In this document: positions 1 through 9,441 of the stretch, one piece after another | Layout: the number at the start of each line of letters is the position of its first letter | Numbering within the stretch: the stretch's first letter is position 1 | NCBI RefSeq assembly: GCF_900142365.1 | Contig: NZ_FRAP01000005.1 | Location: forward strand, 62,001-126,000 | Length of the DNA stretch: 64,000 nt | DNA from: Pseudonocardia thermophila | GTDB taxonomy: Bacteria > Actinomycetota > Actinomycetes > Mycobacteriales > Pseudonocardiaceae | Direction: 5' to 3' | The notes under the pieces: generated by a model | What the model was told of the DNA's origin: nothing | The model's database searches: none | The model's input: the letters and a program-made list of their open reading frames with translations, nothing else | Made by a program: the position numbers and the translations under genes

Positions 1-928
1 CGAGCACCTCCGGCGTGGCGGTGCGGCGCAGCATCCCCGCCAGCGACGCACGGGAGTTGTACCCGGGCGGTGTCGCGTACCGCGGCGCAGGGTCCCGCAC
101 GCGCTGGAAGTAGCGCACCGCCTCGGCGTACTTGCGCTCCGCTTCCCGATCGGAATCAGCGACGCAGATCAACTGCGTGAACGCCATCCGGTGCGGGTTC
201 ATGTCGCCGTCGTGCGCTGCCACGTATTCCCAGTACCCGTCGACGAGCGGTTTCGCCGAACGCAGCCCGGAGAACGAAAGATGTCCGTAGCAGTAGTTCT
301 CCCGCGTGACGAGTTCCCACGTCTCGACGCTGTTCGAGCCGGGCACCCAGATCGGCGGTCGGTCCTGGATCGGGCGCGGCCACAGGTTGATGTAGCGCAG
401 CTGCGTGTAGCGCCCGTTGAACGCGAACGGCTCCGGCTCGCGCCAGGCGCGCAGGATGAGCTCGCGCGCCTCGTGGAAGCGATCGCGCAGCTCGCTCGGC
501 GGCCGGCCGTAGGCGAACGTCGAGTCCATCGGGGTGCCGAACACGAACCCGGCGATGACCCGCCCGTCGGAGAGGCAGTCGAGGTAGGCCAGTTCCTCGG
601 CGACCCGGATGGGCGGGTTGTACAGCGCCAGCGAGTCGCCGATGACCAGGATCGCGGCGTTCTCGGTGCTGCTGGCCAGGCTCGCGGCCAGCAGGTTCGG
701 CGAGGGGGTCATCGCGAACGGCGTCTGGTGGTGCTCGTTGACGGCGAGGCCGTCGAACCCGTCGCGGTCGGCCTGCTGCATGAGCCGGATGAACATCCGG
801 TAGTTCTCCCCGATCCGCCGCGGATCGGCGAGGCGGGCCGGAATGTCCACCCACCCCCCCTGCCCGGGCGCCGGGAACCCCTCCGGGAGCCCGTCGTAGG
901 TGACCTCCGCGAACCAGTGGAACTTCAC
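1..928 (-). CDS. LLM-class flavin-dependent oxidoreductase (luciferase-like), 3' end outside window
   Basis: Reading the minus strand from a GTG at 926-928 gives an uninterrupted frame of about 309 codons that runs off the left edge, beginning VKFHWFAEVTYDGLPEG. It resembles bacterial-luciferase-like FMN-dependent monooxygenases: a TIM-barrel start, the NEHHQTPFAM segment near residue 65 (typical EHH active-site region) and DGRVIAGFVFGTPMD in the middle. The family oxidises substrates with O2 and reduced flavin supplied by a partner reductase; no reductase is visible here. It is divergent from the SDR/hydrolase genes and may belong to the same catabolic block (inference). GATGGT lies 6 nt before the GTG, so leaderless initiation is possible. 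Substrate unknown. Confidence 0.85.
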   Translation of the reverse strand, partial: MKFHWFAEVTYDGLPEGFPAPGQGGWVDIPARLADPRRIGENYRMFIRLMQQADRDGFDGLAVNEHHQTPFAMTPSPNLLAASLASSTENAAILVIGDSLALYNPPIRVAEELAYLDCLSDGRVIAGFVFGTPMDSTFAYGRPPSELRDRFHEARELILRAWREPEPFAFNGRYTQLRYINLWPRPIQDRPPIWVPGSNSVETWELVTRENYCYGHLSFSGLRSAKPLVDGYWEYVAAHDGDMNPHRMAFTQLICVADSDREAERKYAEAVRYFQRVRDPAPRYATPPGYNSRASLAGMLRRTATPEVL

Positions 929-1265
929 CGCTGCACCATCCTCAGCGTCGCGTCGTCATCGACGAACGCCATCGTGGGCGCCCCGGGGAGGGCGAACAAT
1001 GGAGTTCTCCCCACTTCCTCGCCACCTCTCGTGGACGGCTTCACATCGACCGAAGAAATCGTTCGCCGCAGTCGATCAGCGCGTCGAGCTCCACCCACCG
1101 TTGCGGCACGGACATCTCTGGCCCTACCTTTTCATCGGCGCCACCGCTTCCACAGCGTGCCGGTATTCGAATGTCGCTCACCGCCGCGCTCTGTCCTCAT
1201 TCCGCGCGGCGGACAACGTTCCCCGCCCCATTCCACTCATCAGCGACGATGCGAAGGAGAACCGT
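929..1265. other. divergent intergenic region, no gene seen
   Basis: This 337-bp gap separates the leftward monooxygenase from the rightward SDR operon and should hold both promoters. I see GGGGAG at 985-990 and CTCCCC at 1007-1012 as a weak inverted repeat with a 16-nt loop, and an AAGGAGA ribosome binding site just before the SDR start. The open frames crossing the gap have no family resemblance and no ribosome binding site, so no gene is called. Confidence 0.5.
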
Positions 1266-2063
1266 ATGAGACCAGCGCTGGCCGGAAAGGTCGCCGTGAT
1301 CACCGGTGGCGCGAGCGGCATCGGCCGGGCCACCGCCGTCCGGTTCGCCGAAGAGGGCGCCGACATCGTCATCGGCGACCTCACTCCCGCGGACGAGACC
1401 GTTCGGCTCGTCGAGAAGGCAGGCCGCCGCGCGATCGCGGTGCGCACCGACACCACCAAGGAGGCCGACTGCGACGCCCTCGTCGCCGCGGCCGTCGCCG
1501 AGTTCGGCAAGGTCGACGTCGGGGTGGCCGCCGCGGGCATCGCCACCGCCGCCGGGCGGAGCAACGTGCAGACGCGGGCGGAGCAGAAGGACGCCACGAA
1601 CGTCGTGAACCTCCCGACGGAGGCGTTCACGCGCGTACTGGACGTCAACGTCATCGGGGTCATGCAGACCGACCGGGCGCTGGCTCGCCAGATGCTCGCC
1701 CAGGGCACCGGTGGCTCGATCGTGAACATCGCGTCGAGCGCGGCGAAGATCCCCCTCGCCGGCGGCGCCCCGTACTGCGTGTCCAAGGCGGGCGTCTGGA
1801 TGCTCACCAAGGTGATGGGGCTGGAGCTCGCCACCACCGGCATCCGGGTCAACGCCGTCGGCCCCGGCTACACGGCCACCCCGATGATCGCCGGGATCGA
1901 GGACGACGAGGAGGCCTTCCGCGCGGCGATGAGCATCACCCCGATGAACCGCCTCGGCCGCCCCGAGGAGATCGCGGCCACCTGCCTGTTCCTCGCCAGC
2001 GACGAGTCGTCGTTCATGACGGGCCAGCTGCTGCTGCCCGCCGGCGGCCAGTTCACCGGCTAG
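1266..2063 (+). CDS. SDR family NAD(P)-dependent oxidoreductase
   Basis: This 265-residue classical short-chain dehydrogenase/reductase has the dinucleotide-binding GGASGIG at residues 14-20, NIASS (catalytic Ser 157/158), the YxxxK pair Y170/K174 and the C-terminal LGRPEEIAATCLFLASDESSFMTGQ block. It starts at ATG 1266, preceded by AAGGAGA at a good distance; longer upstream frames lack a ribosome binding site. There is a slightly long, polar segment at residues 97-120 that may shape the substrate pocket. It is first of three tandem enzymes (SDR, hydrolase, SDR) followed by two PucR-type regulators. Cytosolic; substrate not predictable from sequence. Confidence 0.9.
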   Translation: MRPALAGKVAVITGGASGIGRATAVRFAEEGADIVIGDLTPADETVRLVEKAGRRAIAVRTDTTKEADCDALVAAAVAEFGKVDVGVAAAGIATAAGRSNVQTRAEQKDATNVVNLPTEAFTRVLDVNVIGVMQTDRALARQMLAQGTGGSIVNIASSAAKIPLAGGAPYCVSKAGVWMLTKVMGLELATTGIRVNAVGPGYTATPMIAGIEDDEEAFRAAMSITPMNRLGRPEEIAATCLFLASDESSFMTGQLLLPAGGQFTG

Positions 2064-2242
2064 CCCCGACGCGCACGGCGGCGCGCCCCACGCGTGGAGT
2101 GGACCTCCGCACACATCCCCTCAGCAGACCGTGTGCAACCCTCCGTTGTCCGGGCCGTGGTCGCCGCCACAGACTCGACGGAGGGACCATCGGCCCGCTC
2201 TCCGTCGCACATCCGCTCGACGACGAGAGGAACGGAGGAGTC

Positions 2243-3016
2243 TTGACCACCCTGGAGATCCCGAACGTCGGCCGGTTCGACGTGCACCTGTGGGAAAGCG
2301 GTAGCGGTGAACCGCTGCTCTACCTGCACGGCTACGAGCGCCACCCCGGCGACGCCGGCTTCCTCAAGCGACTGGCGGAGCACCGCCGGGTACTGGCCCC
2401 GGAGCTGCCCGGATTCGGGGACTCGACCGGCTTCGAGGCCTTCACCGACGTGCTCGACGCCGTCCTGTACCACCGTGAGCTCGTCGAGTCCTGGGGCATC
2501 GACCGGATCGACGTGGTGGGGCACTCGCTGGGCGGGATGTTCGCCGCCGAGCTGGCCGCGATCGCCCCGCAGCTGGTGGGCAAGCTGGTGCTGGTCAACG
2601 CGTTCGGGCTCTGGCTCGACGCGCACCCCGCGCCCGACCCGTTCGGCCCGGCCGACGAGGTGCGCGCGGCCAAGTGGCACGGCGAGCCGCCGGCGCAGGA
2701 ACCGACGAACTTCGTGCCGGTGCCCGACGAACCGAACGCCCACATCCTGTTCACCGCCCAGAACCTCGGCGCCGCCACGAAGTTCATGTGGCCGATCGCC
2801 GACCGCGGGCTGCGCCGCCGGCTCCCGCTCATCGACGCGCCCACGCTCGTCGTGCACGGCACGTCCGACGGCCTGCTCCCGTTGCCCTACGCGGAGGAGT
2901 TCGTACGGCTGATCCCGAACGCGACCCTCGCCCCGATCGACGCGGCGGGCCACTACCCGATGGTCGAGCAGGAGGACGAGTTCATCGCCGTGGTCACGAA
3001 GTTCCTGGAGTCCTGA
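2243..3016 (+). CDS. alpha/beta-fold hydrolase
   Basis: A 257-residue alpha/beta hydrolase with the oxyanion-side motif YLHGYE, the nucleophile elbow GHSLGG (Ser95), a likely acid in HGTSDGLLP and the catalytic His in AAGHYPMVEQ near the C-terminus. The start is TTG 2243, chosen because GGAGGAG ends just upstream and the family N-terminus (about 30 residues before HG) fits; no ATG/GTG is suitably placed. Its stop overlaps the next gene's ATG (TGATG), indicating translational coupling with the second SDR. Likely a C-C or ester hydrolase in a degradation pathway (inference); substrate unknown. Confidence 0.88.
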   Translation: MTTLEIPNVGRFDVHLWESGSGEPLLYLHGYERHPGDAGFLKRLAEHRRVLAPELPGFGDSTGFEAFTDVLDAVLYHRELVESWGIDRIDVVGHSLGGMFAAELAAIAPQLVGKLVLVNAFGLWLDAHPAPDPFGPADEVRAAKWHGEPPAQEPTNFVPVPDEPNAHILFTAQNLGAATKFMWPIADRGLRRRLPLIDAPTLVVHGTSDGLLPLPYAEEFVRLIPNATLAPIDAAGHYPMVEQEDEFIAVVTKFLES

Positions 3017-3822
3017 TGGGCCGCGTCGACGGGAAGATCGCCCTGGTCACCGGCGGCGCCAACGGGATCGGGCGGGAGACCGCGATCACGCTCGCCCGCG
3101 AGGGTGCGATGGTGGTGATCGCCGACATCGACATCGACGGGGCGAAGCGGGTCGCCGAGGGGATCGGCGCGGCCGCCACGGCTGAGTGGTTCGACGCCAC
3201 CGACCAGGCTTCCGTAGAAGCGCTCGTCGCCTCGGTGATCGACGCCCACGGCCGCATCGACGTGATCCACAACAACGCCGCGCTCGTCGGGCCGGACGCC
3301 TGGTTCACCGACGGCACGGTGATCGACACGTCCGTCGAGATGTGGGACCGCGCCTTCGCGACGAACGTGCGCAGCATCTTCCTGATGTGCAAGTACGCGC
3401 TGCCGCACATGATCGAGGGCGGTGGCGGCTCGATCATCAACATGGCCTCGATCGCGGGGTTGCGCGGCGGCACGGCACTCACCGCCTACGGGAGCACGAA
3501 GGCCGCGGTGATCGGCCTGACCCGGTTCGTGGCCGCGCAGTACGGCAAGCAGGGCGTGCGCTGCAACGCCATCGCTCCCGGCTTGATCCAGACCCAGCAG
3601 CTGCTCGACTCCGTTCCCGATCTGCCGCGCCGGGCCCTGGCCGCCGTGGCGTCGCCGCGGGTCGGGCTGCCCAGCGACATCGCGAACATGGTGCTGTTCC
3701 TCGCCTCCGACGAGTCGGCCTTCGTCAACGGCGAGGTCTACCGGGTCGACGGCGGCGAGATGGCGGCCGGCTCGTCCCGCCGGGGTCAGGCTGCGGACGA
3801 CGAGGGCGGACGGGGGTCCTGA
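3016..3822 (+). CDS. SDR family oxidoreductase
   Basis: A 268-residue classical SDR: GGANGIG at residues 13-19, NNAAL after strand 4, INMAS (Ser145), the catalytic pair Y158/K162 in AYGSTK, and a C-terminal SDIANMVLFLASDESAFVNGEVYRVDGG. The ATG overlaps the preceding hydrolase stop by one base, so it is translated as part of the same operon. It is related to, but clearly different from, the SDR at 1266, suggesting successive oxidations in one pathway rather than a recent duplication. The last about 18 residues are a charged tail beyond the fold. Substrate unknown. Confidence 0.9.
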   Translation: MGRVDGKIALVTGGANGIGRETAITLAREGAMVVIADIDIDGAKRVAEGIGAAATAEWFDATDQASVEALVASVIDAHGRIDVIHNNAALVGPDAWFTDGTVIDTSVEMWDRAFATNVRSIFLMCKYALPHMIEGGGGSIINMASIAGLRGGTALTAYGSTKAAVIGLTRFVAAQYGKQGVRCNAIAPGLIQTQQLLDSVPDLPRRALAAVASPRVGLPSDIANMVLFLASDESAFVNGEVYRVDGGEMAAGSSRRGQAADDEGGRGS

Positions 3823-3931
3823 CCGCGCCGCACCGTGACGGAACGGCCGCGCAGCGACTACATTCCGAGATCGTCGTTCACCGGCCGCCGCCCGCGGCCG
3901 GGTGAGCGAACGGCAGAAGGGTGCTGGCGCA

Positions 3932-5905
3932 GTGACCGTCGCAGACATGGGCGTCCCTGGGCCGGACGAGGTCGTCGCCCGCCTCCTGCGGCTGCTCGCC
4001 GCCGAGGCCCCCGCCGAGGCCTTCGACCAGCTCGCCGACCTCGTCGAGGCCCGGCTCCCCGGCGAGGCGCGCGACGACGTGCTGGCCGCGATCGGGCGCG
4101 CGCGCCGGGTCCGGGAACTGCTCGCCCGCCGCAAGCAGCGGGAGAAGGAGGCCCACGCGCTGATCGAGACGGCGCGCGACCTCGCCTCCCTGCGGGACGT
4201 CGACAGCGTCCTCGACGCGATCGTGCACCGCGCCCGGCAGCTGCTCGGCACCGACGCGACGTTCCTCGCGCTGCGCGACCCGGTCGTCGGCGACGTGTAC
4301 ATGCGGATCACCCTGGGCACGGTCAGCCAGGCCATCGAGTCGGTGCGCCAGCCGGTCGGCAGCGGCGTCGGCGGCCGGATCATCGCCACCGGGGAGCCGT
4401 TCGCCACCCCCGACTACCTGAACGATCCACGCATCCAGCGCAACCCGGCGGTCACCGACGCCGTCGTCGAGGACGGCCTCGTCAGCATCGCCGGGGTGCC
4501 GCTGCGCCACGTCCGCGACGGCGTCATCGGCGCCCTGTTCGTGGCCAACCGCTATGAGCGGACGTTCGACCAGGCCGAGATCGACTTGCTGGCCTCACTG
4601 GCCGACCACGCCGCGATCGTCATCGAGAACGCCCGCCTGTTCGCCGAGGCCGAGGCCGCCGCCGAGCGGTTGCGGGAGGCGAACGCCGAGCTCGCCCGGC
4701 AGGGCTCGGCCCTCGAGCGCGCGGGCGCCGTCCACGAGCTGCTGATGCCGCTCGCGCTGCGCCAGGCCGACGTCGGCGAGCTCGTCGAGCGGGTGGCCGA
4801 GATGCTCGGTGGCGCGCTGGCCGCCGTCGCCGCCGACGGCGCGGTGCTCGCGGCCACCGGTGACACCGCGCTGCTGCCCGACGCCCTGCCGGCGGCGTCG
4901 GACGAGCTCGCAGCGCATGAGGTCCCCGGTTCCCCGGGGACGTGGACCGTGCCGATCCGGGCGGGCGAGGAGCACTTCGGCCACCTCGTGCTGGCCGTTC
5001 CGGGACCGCTGCCCGACCACGACGTGCGGGTGCTGGAGCGCGCCGCGCAGACCGCCGCCCTGCTGCTGCTCATGGAGCGCCAGATCGCCCAGGCCGAGCA
5101 GAGGGTGCGCGGTGAGCTCCTCGACGAGCTGCTGGCCGAGCGCGAACCGGACTGGGCGGCTTTCGAACGACGGGCCCGCCGGTCCGGTGCGCTGGTGTTC
5201 CGCCGGCCCTTCACGGTGGCGGTGCTCAGCGCGAGCGGTGTCACCCGCCGCCAGCTCGCACGGGCCGCCGCCGACCACGCCACCCAGCACGGCGGGCTGG
5301 CTGCCGAGCACACCCAGCACGTGGTGGTGCTGCTGCCCGACGTCGACCCCACGGAGGCAGCGCGTCGGCTCCCGGCCGAGCTGGGCCGCGTGACCGGCGG
5401 CGTGGTGACCGCGGGCGTGGCCGGGCCGGCGACGTCGGCCGAGGAGGTGCGGGCCCGGCATCGGGAGGCCGCGCGGTGCCTGCAGCTGCTGCTCGCCCTC
5501 GACCGCACCGGCGAGGGCGCGAGCCGCACCGAGCTGGGCGTGCTGGGACTCGTGCTGGACGGGACGTCGCCGGCGCGGGTGCGCGCCCTGCTGGCGCAGA
5601 ACGTCGGGCCGCTGGAGCGGTACGACACCGAGCACAACGCTCTGCTGATCGAGACGCTCGAGGGCTACTTCGCCGCCGGCCAGAACCCGCGTGCCGCGGC
5701 CACGGCCCTCCGCGTGCACCCCAACACCGTCTACCAGCGGCTCGACCGGGTCGATCGGGTGCTCGGGCACCGCCGCTGGCGTTCGCCCGACGGCGCACTG
5801 GCGATGCAGCTCGCCCTGCAGCTGCGCCGCGTCCTCGCCCGGATCCCCGCCGAGGAGCTCTTCGCGTCCCCCGGCAGCTGTCCGCCCCTGTCTGCGACCG
5901 CCTGA
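3932..5905 (+). CDS. GAF domain / PucR-type transcriptional regulator (copy 1)
   Basis: A 657-residue regulator: an N-terminal helical segment, a GAF sensor domain at about residues 85-235 (ends HAAIVIENARLF), a linker helix, a degenerate central region, and a PucR-type helix-turn-helix at 572-612 (GYFAAGQNPRAAATALRVH then NTVYQRLDRV). PucR C-terminal domains bind DNA and usually control nearby catabolic genes in response to a small ligand. GTG 3932 is preferred over GTG 3902 because it aligns with the start of the paralogue downstream; neither has a strong ribosome binding site. It follows the SDR/hydrolase genes and is the probable regulator of that block (inference). Confidence 0.85.
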   Translation: MTVADMGVPGPDEVVARLLRLLAAEAPAEAFDQLADLVEARLPGEARDDVLAAIGRARRVRELLARRKQREKEAHALIETARDLASLRDVDSVLDAIVHRARQLLGTDATFLALRDPVVGDVYMRITLGTVSQAIESVRQPVGSGVGGRIIATGEPFATPDYLNDPRIQRNPAVTDAVVEDGLVSIAGVPLRHVRDGVIGALFVANRYERTFDQAEIDLLASLADHAAIVIENARLFAEAEAAAERLREANAELARQGSALERAGAVHELLMPLALRQADVGELVERVAEMLGGALAAVAADGAVLAATGDTALLPDALPAASDELAAHEVPGSPGTWTVPIRAGEEHFGHLVLAVPGPLPDHDVRVLERAAQTAALLLLMERQIAQAEQRVRGELLDELLAEREPDWAAFERRARRSGALVFRRPFTVAVLSASGVTRRQLARAAADHATQHGGLAAEHTQHVVVLLPDVDPTEAARRLPAELGRVTGGVVTAGVAGPATSAEEVRARHREAARCLQLLLALDRTGEGASRTELGVLGLVLDGTSPARVRALLAQNVGPLERYDTEHNALLIETLEGYFAAGQNPRAAATALRVHPNTVYQRLDRVDRVLGHRRWRSPDGALAMQLALQLRRVLARIPAEELFASPGSCPPLSATA

Positions 5906-5934
5906 GGCCGAGCAACCACGCGGGAGAGCCGACG

Positions 5935-7842
5935 ATGTCCCTGACCGCCGACACGACGAGCGGGATCCTGGCCCGGGTGCTCGACCTGCTCGCCCGAGAG
6001 GCCCCGCCCGAGCGGTTCGCGGAGCTGGCCAGGGAGGTGGGTCCGCACCCCCTCCTCGACCAAGTGCTGACGGACGCCGCCCGGGTGCGGACGCTGCTGG
6101 AGCAGCGCGCCCGCCGGGAGCGCGAGGCCCAGGTCCTCTACGCCACGGCCCGCGACCTCACCTCACTGCGCGGCAGCGACGACGTGCTGACCGCGATCGT
6201 CGACCGCGCCCGCGATCTGCTCGGGTGCGCGTCGGCCTACATCGCGCTCATCGACGCCGAGACCGGCGACGCCTACATGCGGGTGACGTCGGGCACCCGC
6301 ACCCGGGCGCTCGACTCCGTCCGGCAGCCACCGGGCTACGGCGTCGGTGGCTACGTGATCCAGACCGGGCAGCCGCTGGCCACCGCGAACTACCACGCCG
6401 ATCCGCGCATCCGCCACGATCCCGCGGTCAGCGCGGCGGTCCGCGCGGACGGGATCGTCAGCATCGCCGGCGTCCCGATGAAGCTCGGCACCCGGGTGGT
6501 GGGCGCCCTGTTCGCCGCCGACCGGTACGAGCGCGTGTTCGACCAGGCCGAGATCGCGCTGCTCGGCTCGCTCGCGGCGCACGCGAGCGTGGTCATCGAG
6601 AACGCCCGGCTGTTCGACCAGATCCGGGAGTCCTCGGCGGAGCTGCGGGCCGCGAACGTGCGGCTGCGCCGCCAGCAGCTGGCGCTCGAGCGGGCGGGGC
6701 GGGCCCACGAGCTGCTGATGCCGATGGCCCTCACCCGCGTCGGCATGCCCGAGTTCGCCCGCACCCTCGCCGACGTCCTCGAGGGCACGGTCGTCGTCAC
6801 CGTGGGGCCGGCGGCGGTGCTCGCGAGCGCCACCGCGCCGGGGGCGCCGTCGCCGGAAGACCTGCTCGGCGGTCGGACCGGGCCGGACGTGACCGTCCGC
6901 ACCGTCCCCGTCCAGGCCGGTCAGGAAACGTTCGGGCAGCTGATGTTCGCGCGCCCCGGTGACCTCGGCGACCCGGAGGTGCGCACCCTGGAGCGCGCCG
7001 CTCAGACGGCCGCGCTGCTGCTGCTCATGGAGCGCCGCACGGCGATGGTCGCCCAGGAGCTGCGCACCGAGCTGGTCGAGGACCTCCTCGCGACGCCGGC
7101 CCCGGACCGGGCGGCGCTGCGGCGGCGGGCCCGGCTGCTCGACGCGCCGCTCGACCTCGACCGCCCGCTCGCGGTCGTCGTCCTCACCGCAGAGGGCGTG
7201 GGCCGCAGCGCGCTGATCGACGCGGCGAGCGACTTCGCCGCGGCGCGCCGCGGGATCGCCGCCGAGCACGACGGACGGATCGTGGTGCTGCTCCCCGACA
7301 CCGACCCGGGAGCAGCCGCGCGCGCCGCGGCGGCCGAGCTGGACCGCGCGACCGGCGGCGCCGTGACGGCGGGGGCGGCGGGGCCGGCCCCGGCTCCCGA
7401 AGCCGTCCGCGACGCTCACCGGGACGCCGCCCGCTGCCACCGCCTGCTGGTGGCCCTGGGCCGGCGCGGCGGAGTGGACGTCGCCGCGCTCGGCGTGATC
7501 GGGATGGTGCTCGAGGAGGTCACCGCGGACCAGGTCCATCAGCTGCTCGACCGGACGCTCGGCCCGTTGCTGCACTACGACCGCACGCACGACGCGCACC
7601 TCGTGCGGACCGTGGAGTGCTACTTCGCCTGCGGTCAGAACCCGCCCACCACCGCCCGCCACCTCGGCGTGCACGTCAACACCGTGTACCAGCGGCTGGA
7701 ACGGGTGGACCACATCCTCGGCGGACGGGCCTGGCGCGATCCGCGCGGAGCGCTGGACGTCCAGATGGCCCTGCAGTTCCACCGGCTCGTCACCGGCGAT
7801 CCCGAGCACGGCTGCCCACACGACACGACCTCCCGGGCGTGA
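5935..7842 (+). CDS. GAF domain / PucR-type transcriptional regulator (copy 2)
   Basis: A 635-residue paralogue of the upstream gene, with the same order: N-terminal LLAREAPPERFAEL, GAF domain about residues 75-230, central region with AAQTAALLLLMERR, and PucR helix-turn-helix at 556-596. ATG 5935 has GGGAG 8 nt upstream. Only 29 bp separate it from copy 1, so both are probably co-transcribed and could form hetero-oligomers or answer different ligands (inference). The GAF pocket residues differ between copies (for example SGTRTRALDSVRQPPGYG here against LGTVSQAIESVRQPVGSG), suggesting ligand divergence. Its stop codon lies inside a long inverted repeat. Confidence 0.87.
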   Translation: MSLTADTTSGILARVLDLLAREAPPERFAELAREVGPHPLLDQVLTDAARVRTLLEQRARREREAQVLYATARDLTSLRGSDDVLTAIVDRARDLLGCASAYIALIDAETGDAYMRVTSGTRTRALDSVRQPPGYGVGGYVIQTGQPLATANYHADPRIRHDPAVSAAVRADGIVSIAGVPMKLGTRVVGALFAADRYERVFDQAEIALLGSLAAHASVVIENARLFDQIRESSAELRAANVRLRRQQLALERAGRAHELLMPMALTRVGMPEFARTLADVLEGTVVVTVGPAAVLASATAPGAPSPEDLLGGRTGPDVTVRTVPVQAGQETFGQLMFARPGDLGDPEVRTLERAAQTAALLLLMERRTAMVAQELRTELVEDLLATPAPDRAALRRRARLLDAPLDLDRPLAVVVLTAEGVGRSALIDAASDFAAARRGIAAEHDGRIVVLLPDTDPGAAARAAAAELDRATGGAVTAGAAGPAPAPEAVRDAHRDAARCHRLLVALGRRGGVDVAALGVIGMVLEEVTADQVHQLLDRTLGPLLHYDRTHDAHLVRTVECYFACGQNPPTTARHLGVHVNTVYQRLERVDHILGGRAWRDPRGALDVQMALQFHRLVTGDPEHGCPHDTTSRA

Positions 7843-7857
7843 CGCCCGGGAGGTCGT
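7825..7857. terminator. bidirectional terminator-like hairpin over the PucR2 stop codon
   Basis: A perfect inverted repeat with 16-nt arms (ACGACCTCCCGGGCGT at 7825-7840 and its complement at 7842-7857) flanks a single central base. The TGA stop at 7840-7842 of the PucR gene lies in its centre, and the convergent symporter gene ends at 7879. There is no T-tract, as is common for actinobacterial terminators. Confidence 0.75.
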
Positions 7858-7878
7858 CGGACAGGGCCACTCAGCCGG

Positions 7879-9405
7879 CTACGCCGATCCTTCGCTCGCC
7901 ACCGCGCGCCGTTGCCGCGCGGCCGGGAAGTGCTCGAACATCCGGCTCTCCTGAGGCTTGGTCATCAGCGACACGATGACCAGCGCCAGGTACGAGACGA
8001 TCACGCCGATGCCGGCGATGTTCCACGGCGCCAGGATCGGGTCGGAGGCGAACACCGTCCGGTTGAGCAGCGCCACCACGCCGCCGATCGCGATCCCGGC
8101 GATCAGCGAGGCGATCGCCCCCTCCTTCGTCGCCCGCCGCCAGCGGACGCCGAGGTAGAGCACCGGGCCGAGCATCGCGGCGAGCGCGCCCCAGGCCACG
8201 GCCATGAGCGACAGGACGAAGTCCGGCGGGTTCAGGGCGATGACCCCCGCGATCACCATGCACACGACCGACACGACCCGGCTCCAGAACATCTCCTGCC
8301 GGTCGGTCAGCTGCACGCCCAGACCCTGCTTGATGATGTCGCGGACCACGGATGCCCCGCTGAGCACCATGAAGGAGTCGGTCGTCGACATCACCGCCGC
8401 CAGCACCGCCGCGATCATGATGCCGACGACGAACGGACCGAAGCTGTCCATCATCAGCGTCGGGAGCACCGCGTCGGCCTCCTCGACCGGCCGAGCGGCG
8501 CCGGCCTCCACCTGCACGCGGTAGGCCATGCCGATCCAGGTGGCGGCGACCGCGAACAGGTACAGGAAGCAGGAGATCAGCGGGATCCAGCGGATCACCT
8601 CGAGGTTCTTGATCGTCAGGAACTTGGTGCTGATGTGCGGCACACCGGCGTAGGCCAGCAGGCCGACGAAGATCGCGTAGACCAGCACGTTCTGCCAGAC
8701 GAACGCACCGCTGTCGTGCCACGGCTCCACCAACTTCGGGTCGGCGGCGGCGAGCTTCTCGTGGAGCGCGGTCAGGCCGCCCACCTCGAGCACCGTGTGC
8801 ACGGCGAAGTAGACGACGAACGCGCACAGGACCAGCAGCTGGAAGAAGTTGGTCCACATCGCCGCGACGATGCCACCGCCGATGCAGTACAGGACGACGA
8901 TCCCGCCCCCGACGAGCAACGACAGCTCGCGGCTCCACCCGAAGATCGTCGTGCCCACGTAGCTGATCGCCACGAACTGGACGACCAGGTAGATGAGGCA
9001 GCCGAACGCGGTGGCGAACGCCGACAGGATCCGCACCGCCTTGCTGTCGCCGTAGCGCAGGGCCAGGACGTCCGGGAGCGTGTAGACGGGGTACTTCTTG
9101 GCGATGACGGTCATCGGCTTGGCGAGCAGGAAGTACGCCAGCGCGAGGCCGAGGTAGCTCAGCCCCATCGTCATCACGTACATCGCGTACCCCGTGCCGT
9201 AGCCGGAGCCCGCGTTGCCCAGGATGCCCGCGCCGCTCACGATCGCACCGACGATCCCGAACGACACGATCCACCGGCCGAACCCGTCACCCGCCACGAG
9301 GTAGTCGCGCATGGAGTTGACGCGCTTGGTCGACACCAACCCGATGACGACCACGACCGCCATGTAGAGGACGACGGCCAACAGAGTCCACGGAGAAACG
9401 GACAC
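7879..9405 (-). CDS. sodium:solute symporter family protein
   Basis: A 508-residue SSS-family (PutP/PanF-like) transporter with about 13 hydrophobic segments, an N-terminal YLVAGDGFGRW region, the GAGILGNAGSGYGTGYAMY sodium-site region and MSTTDSFMVLSGASVVRDI, the SSS signature region. It would import an organic solute with Na+ across the cytoplasmic membrane. The GTG start at 9403-9405 has GAGGAG upstream. A 48-residue membrane protein gene lies 36 bp upstream on the same strand, which suggests a small accessory subunit. Substrate is not predictable; uptake for the neighbouring catabolic enzymes is plausible. Confidence 0.9.
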   Translation of the reverse strand: MSVSPWTLLAVVLYMAVVVVIGLVSTKRVNSMRDYLVAGDGFGRWIVSFGIVGAIVSGAGILGNAGSGYGTGYAMYVMTMGLSYLGLALAYFLLAKPMTVIAKKYPVYTLPDVLALRYGDSKAVRILSAFATAFGCLIYLVVQFVAISYVGTTIFGWSRELSLLVGGGIVVLYCIGGGIVAAMWTNFFQLLVLCAFVVYFAVHTVLEVGGLTALHEKLAAADPKLVEPWHDSGAFVWQNVLVYAIFVGLLAYAGVPHISTKFLTIKNLEVIRWIPLISCFLYLFAVAATWIGMAYRVQVEAGAARPVEEADAVLPTLMMDSFGPFVVGIMIAAVLAAVMSTTDSFMVLSGASVVRDIIKQGLGVQLTDRQEMFWSRVVSVVCMVIAGVIALNPPDFVLSLMAVAWGALAAMLGPVLYLGVRWRRATKEGAIASLIAGIAIGGVVALLNRTVFASDPILAPWNIAGIGVIVSYLALVIVSLMTKPQESRMFEHFPAARQRRAVASEGSA

Positions 9406-9441
9406 AGATCAGCTCCTCGATTCGTCGCGGACGAGGCTCAA

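Noticed and set aside
191..2240. Long plus-strand frame running from the monooxygenase region into the hydrolase
   Set aside because: Arginine/proline-rich translation typical of antisense or shifted frames in GC-rich DNA; only the part from TTG 2243 has family similarity.
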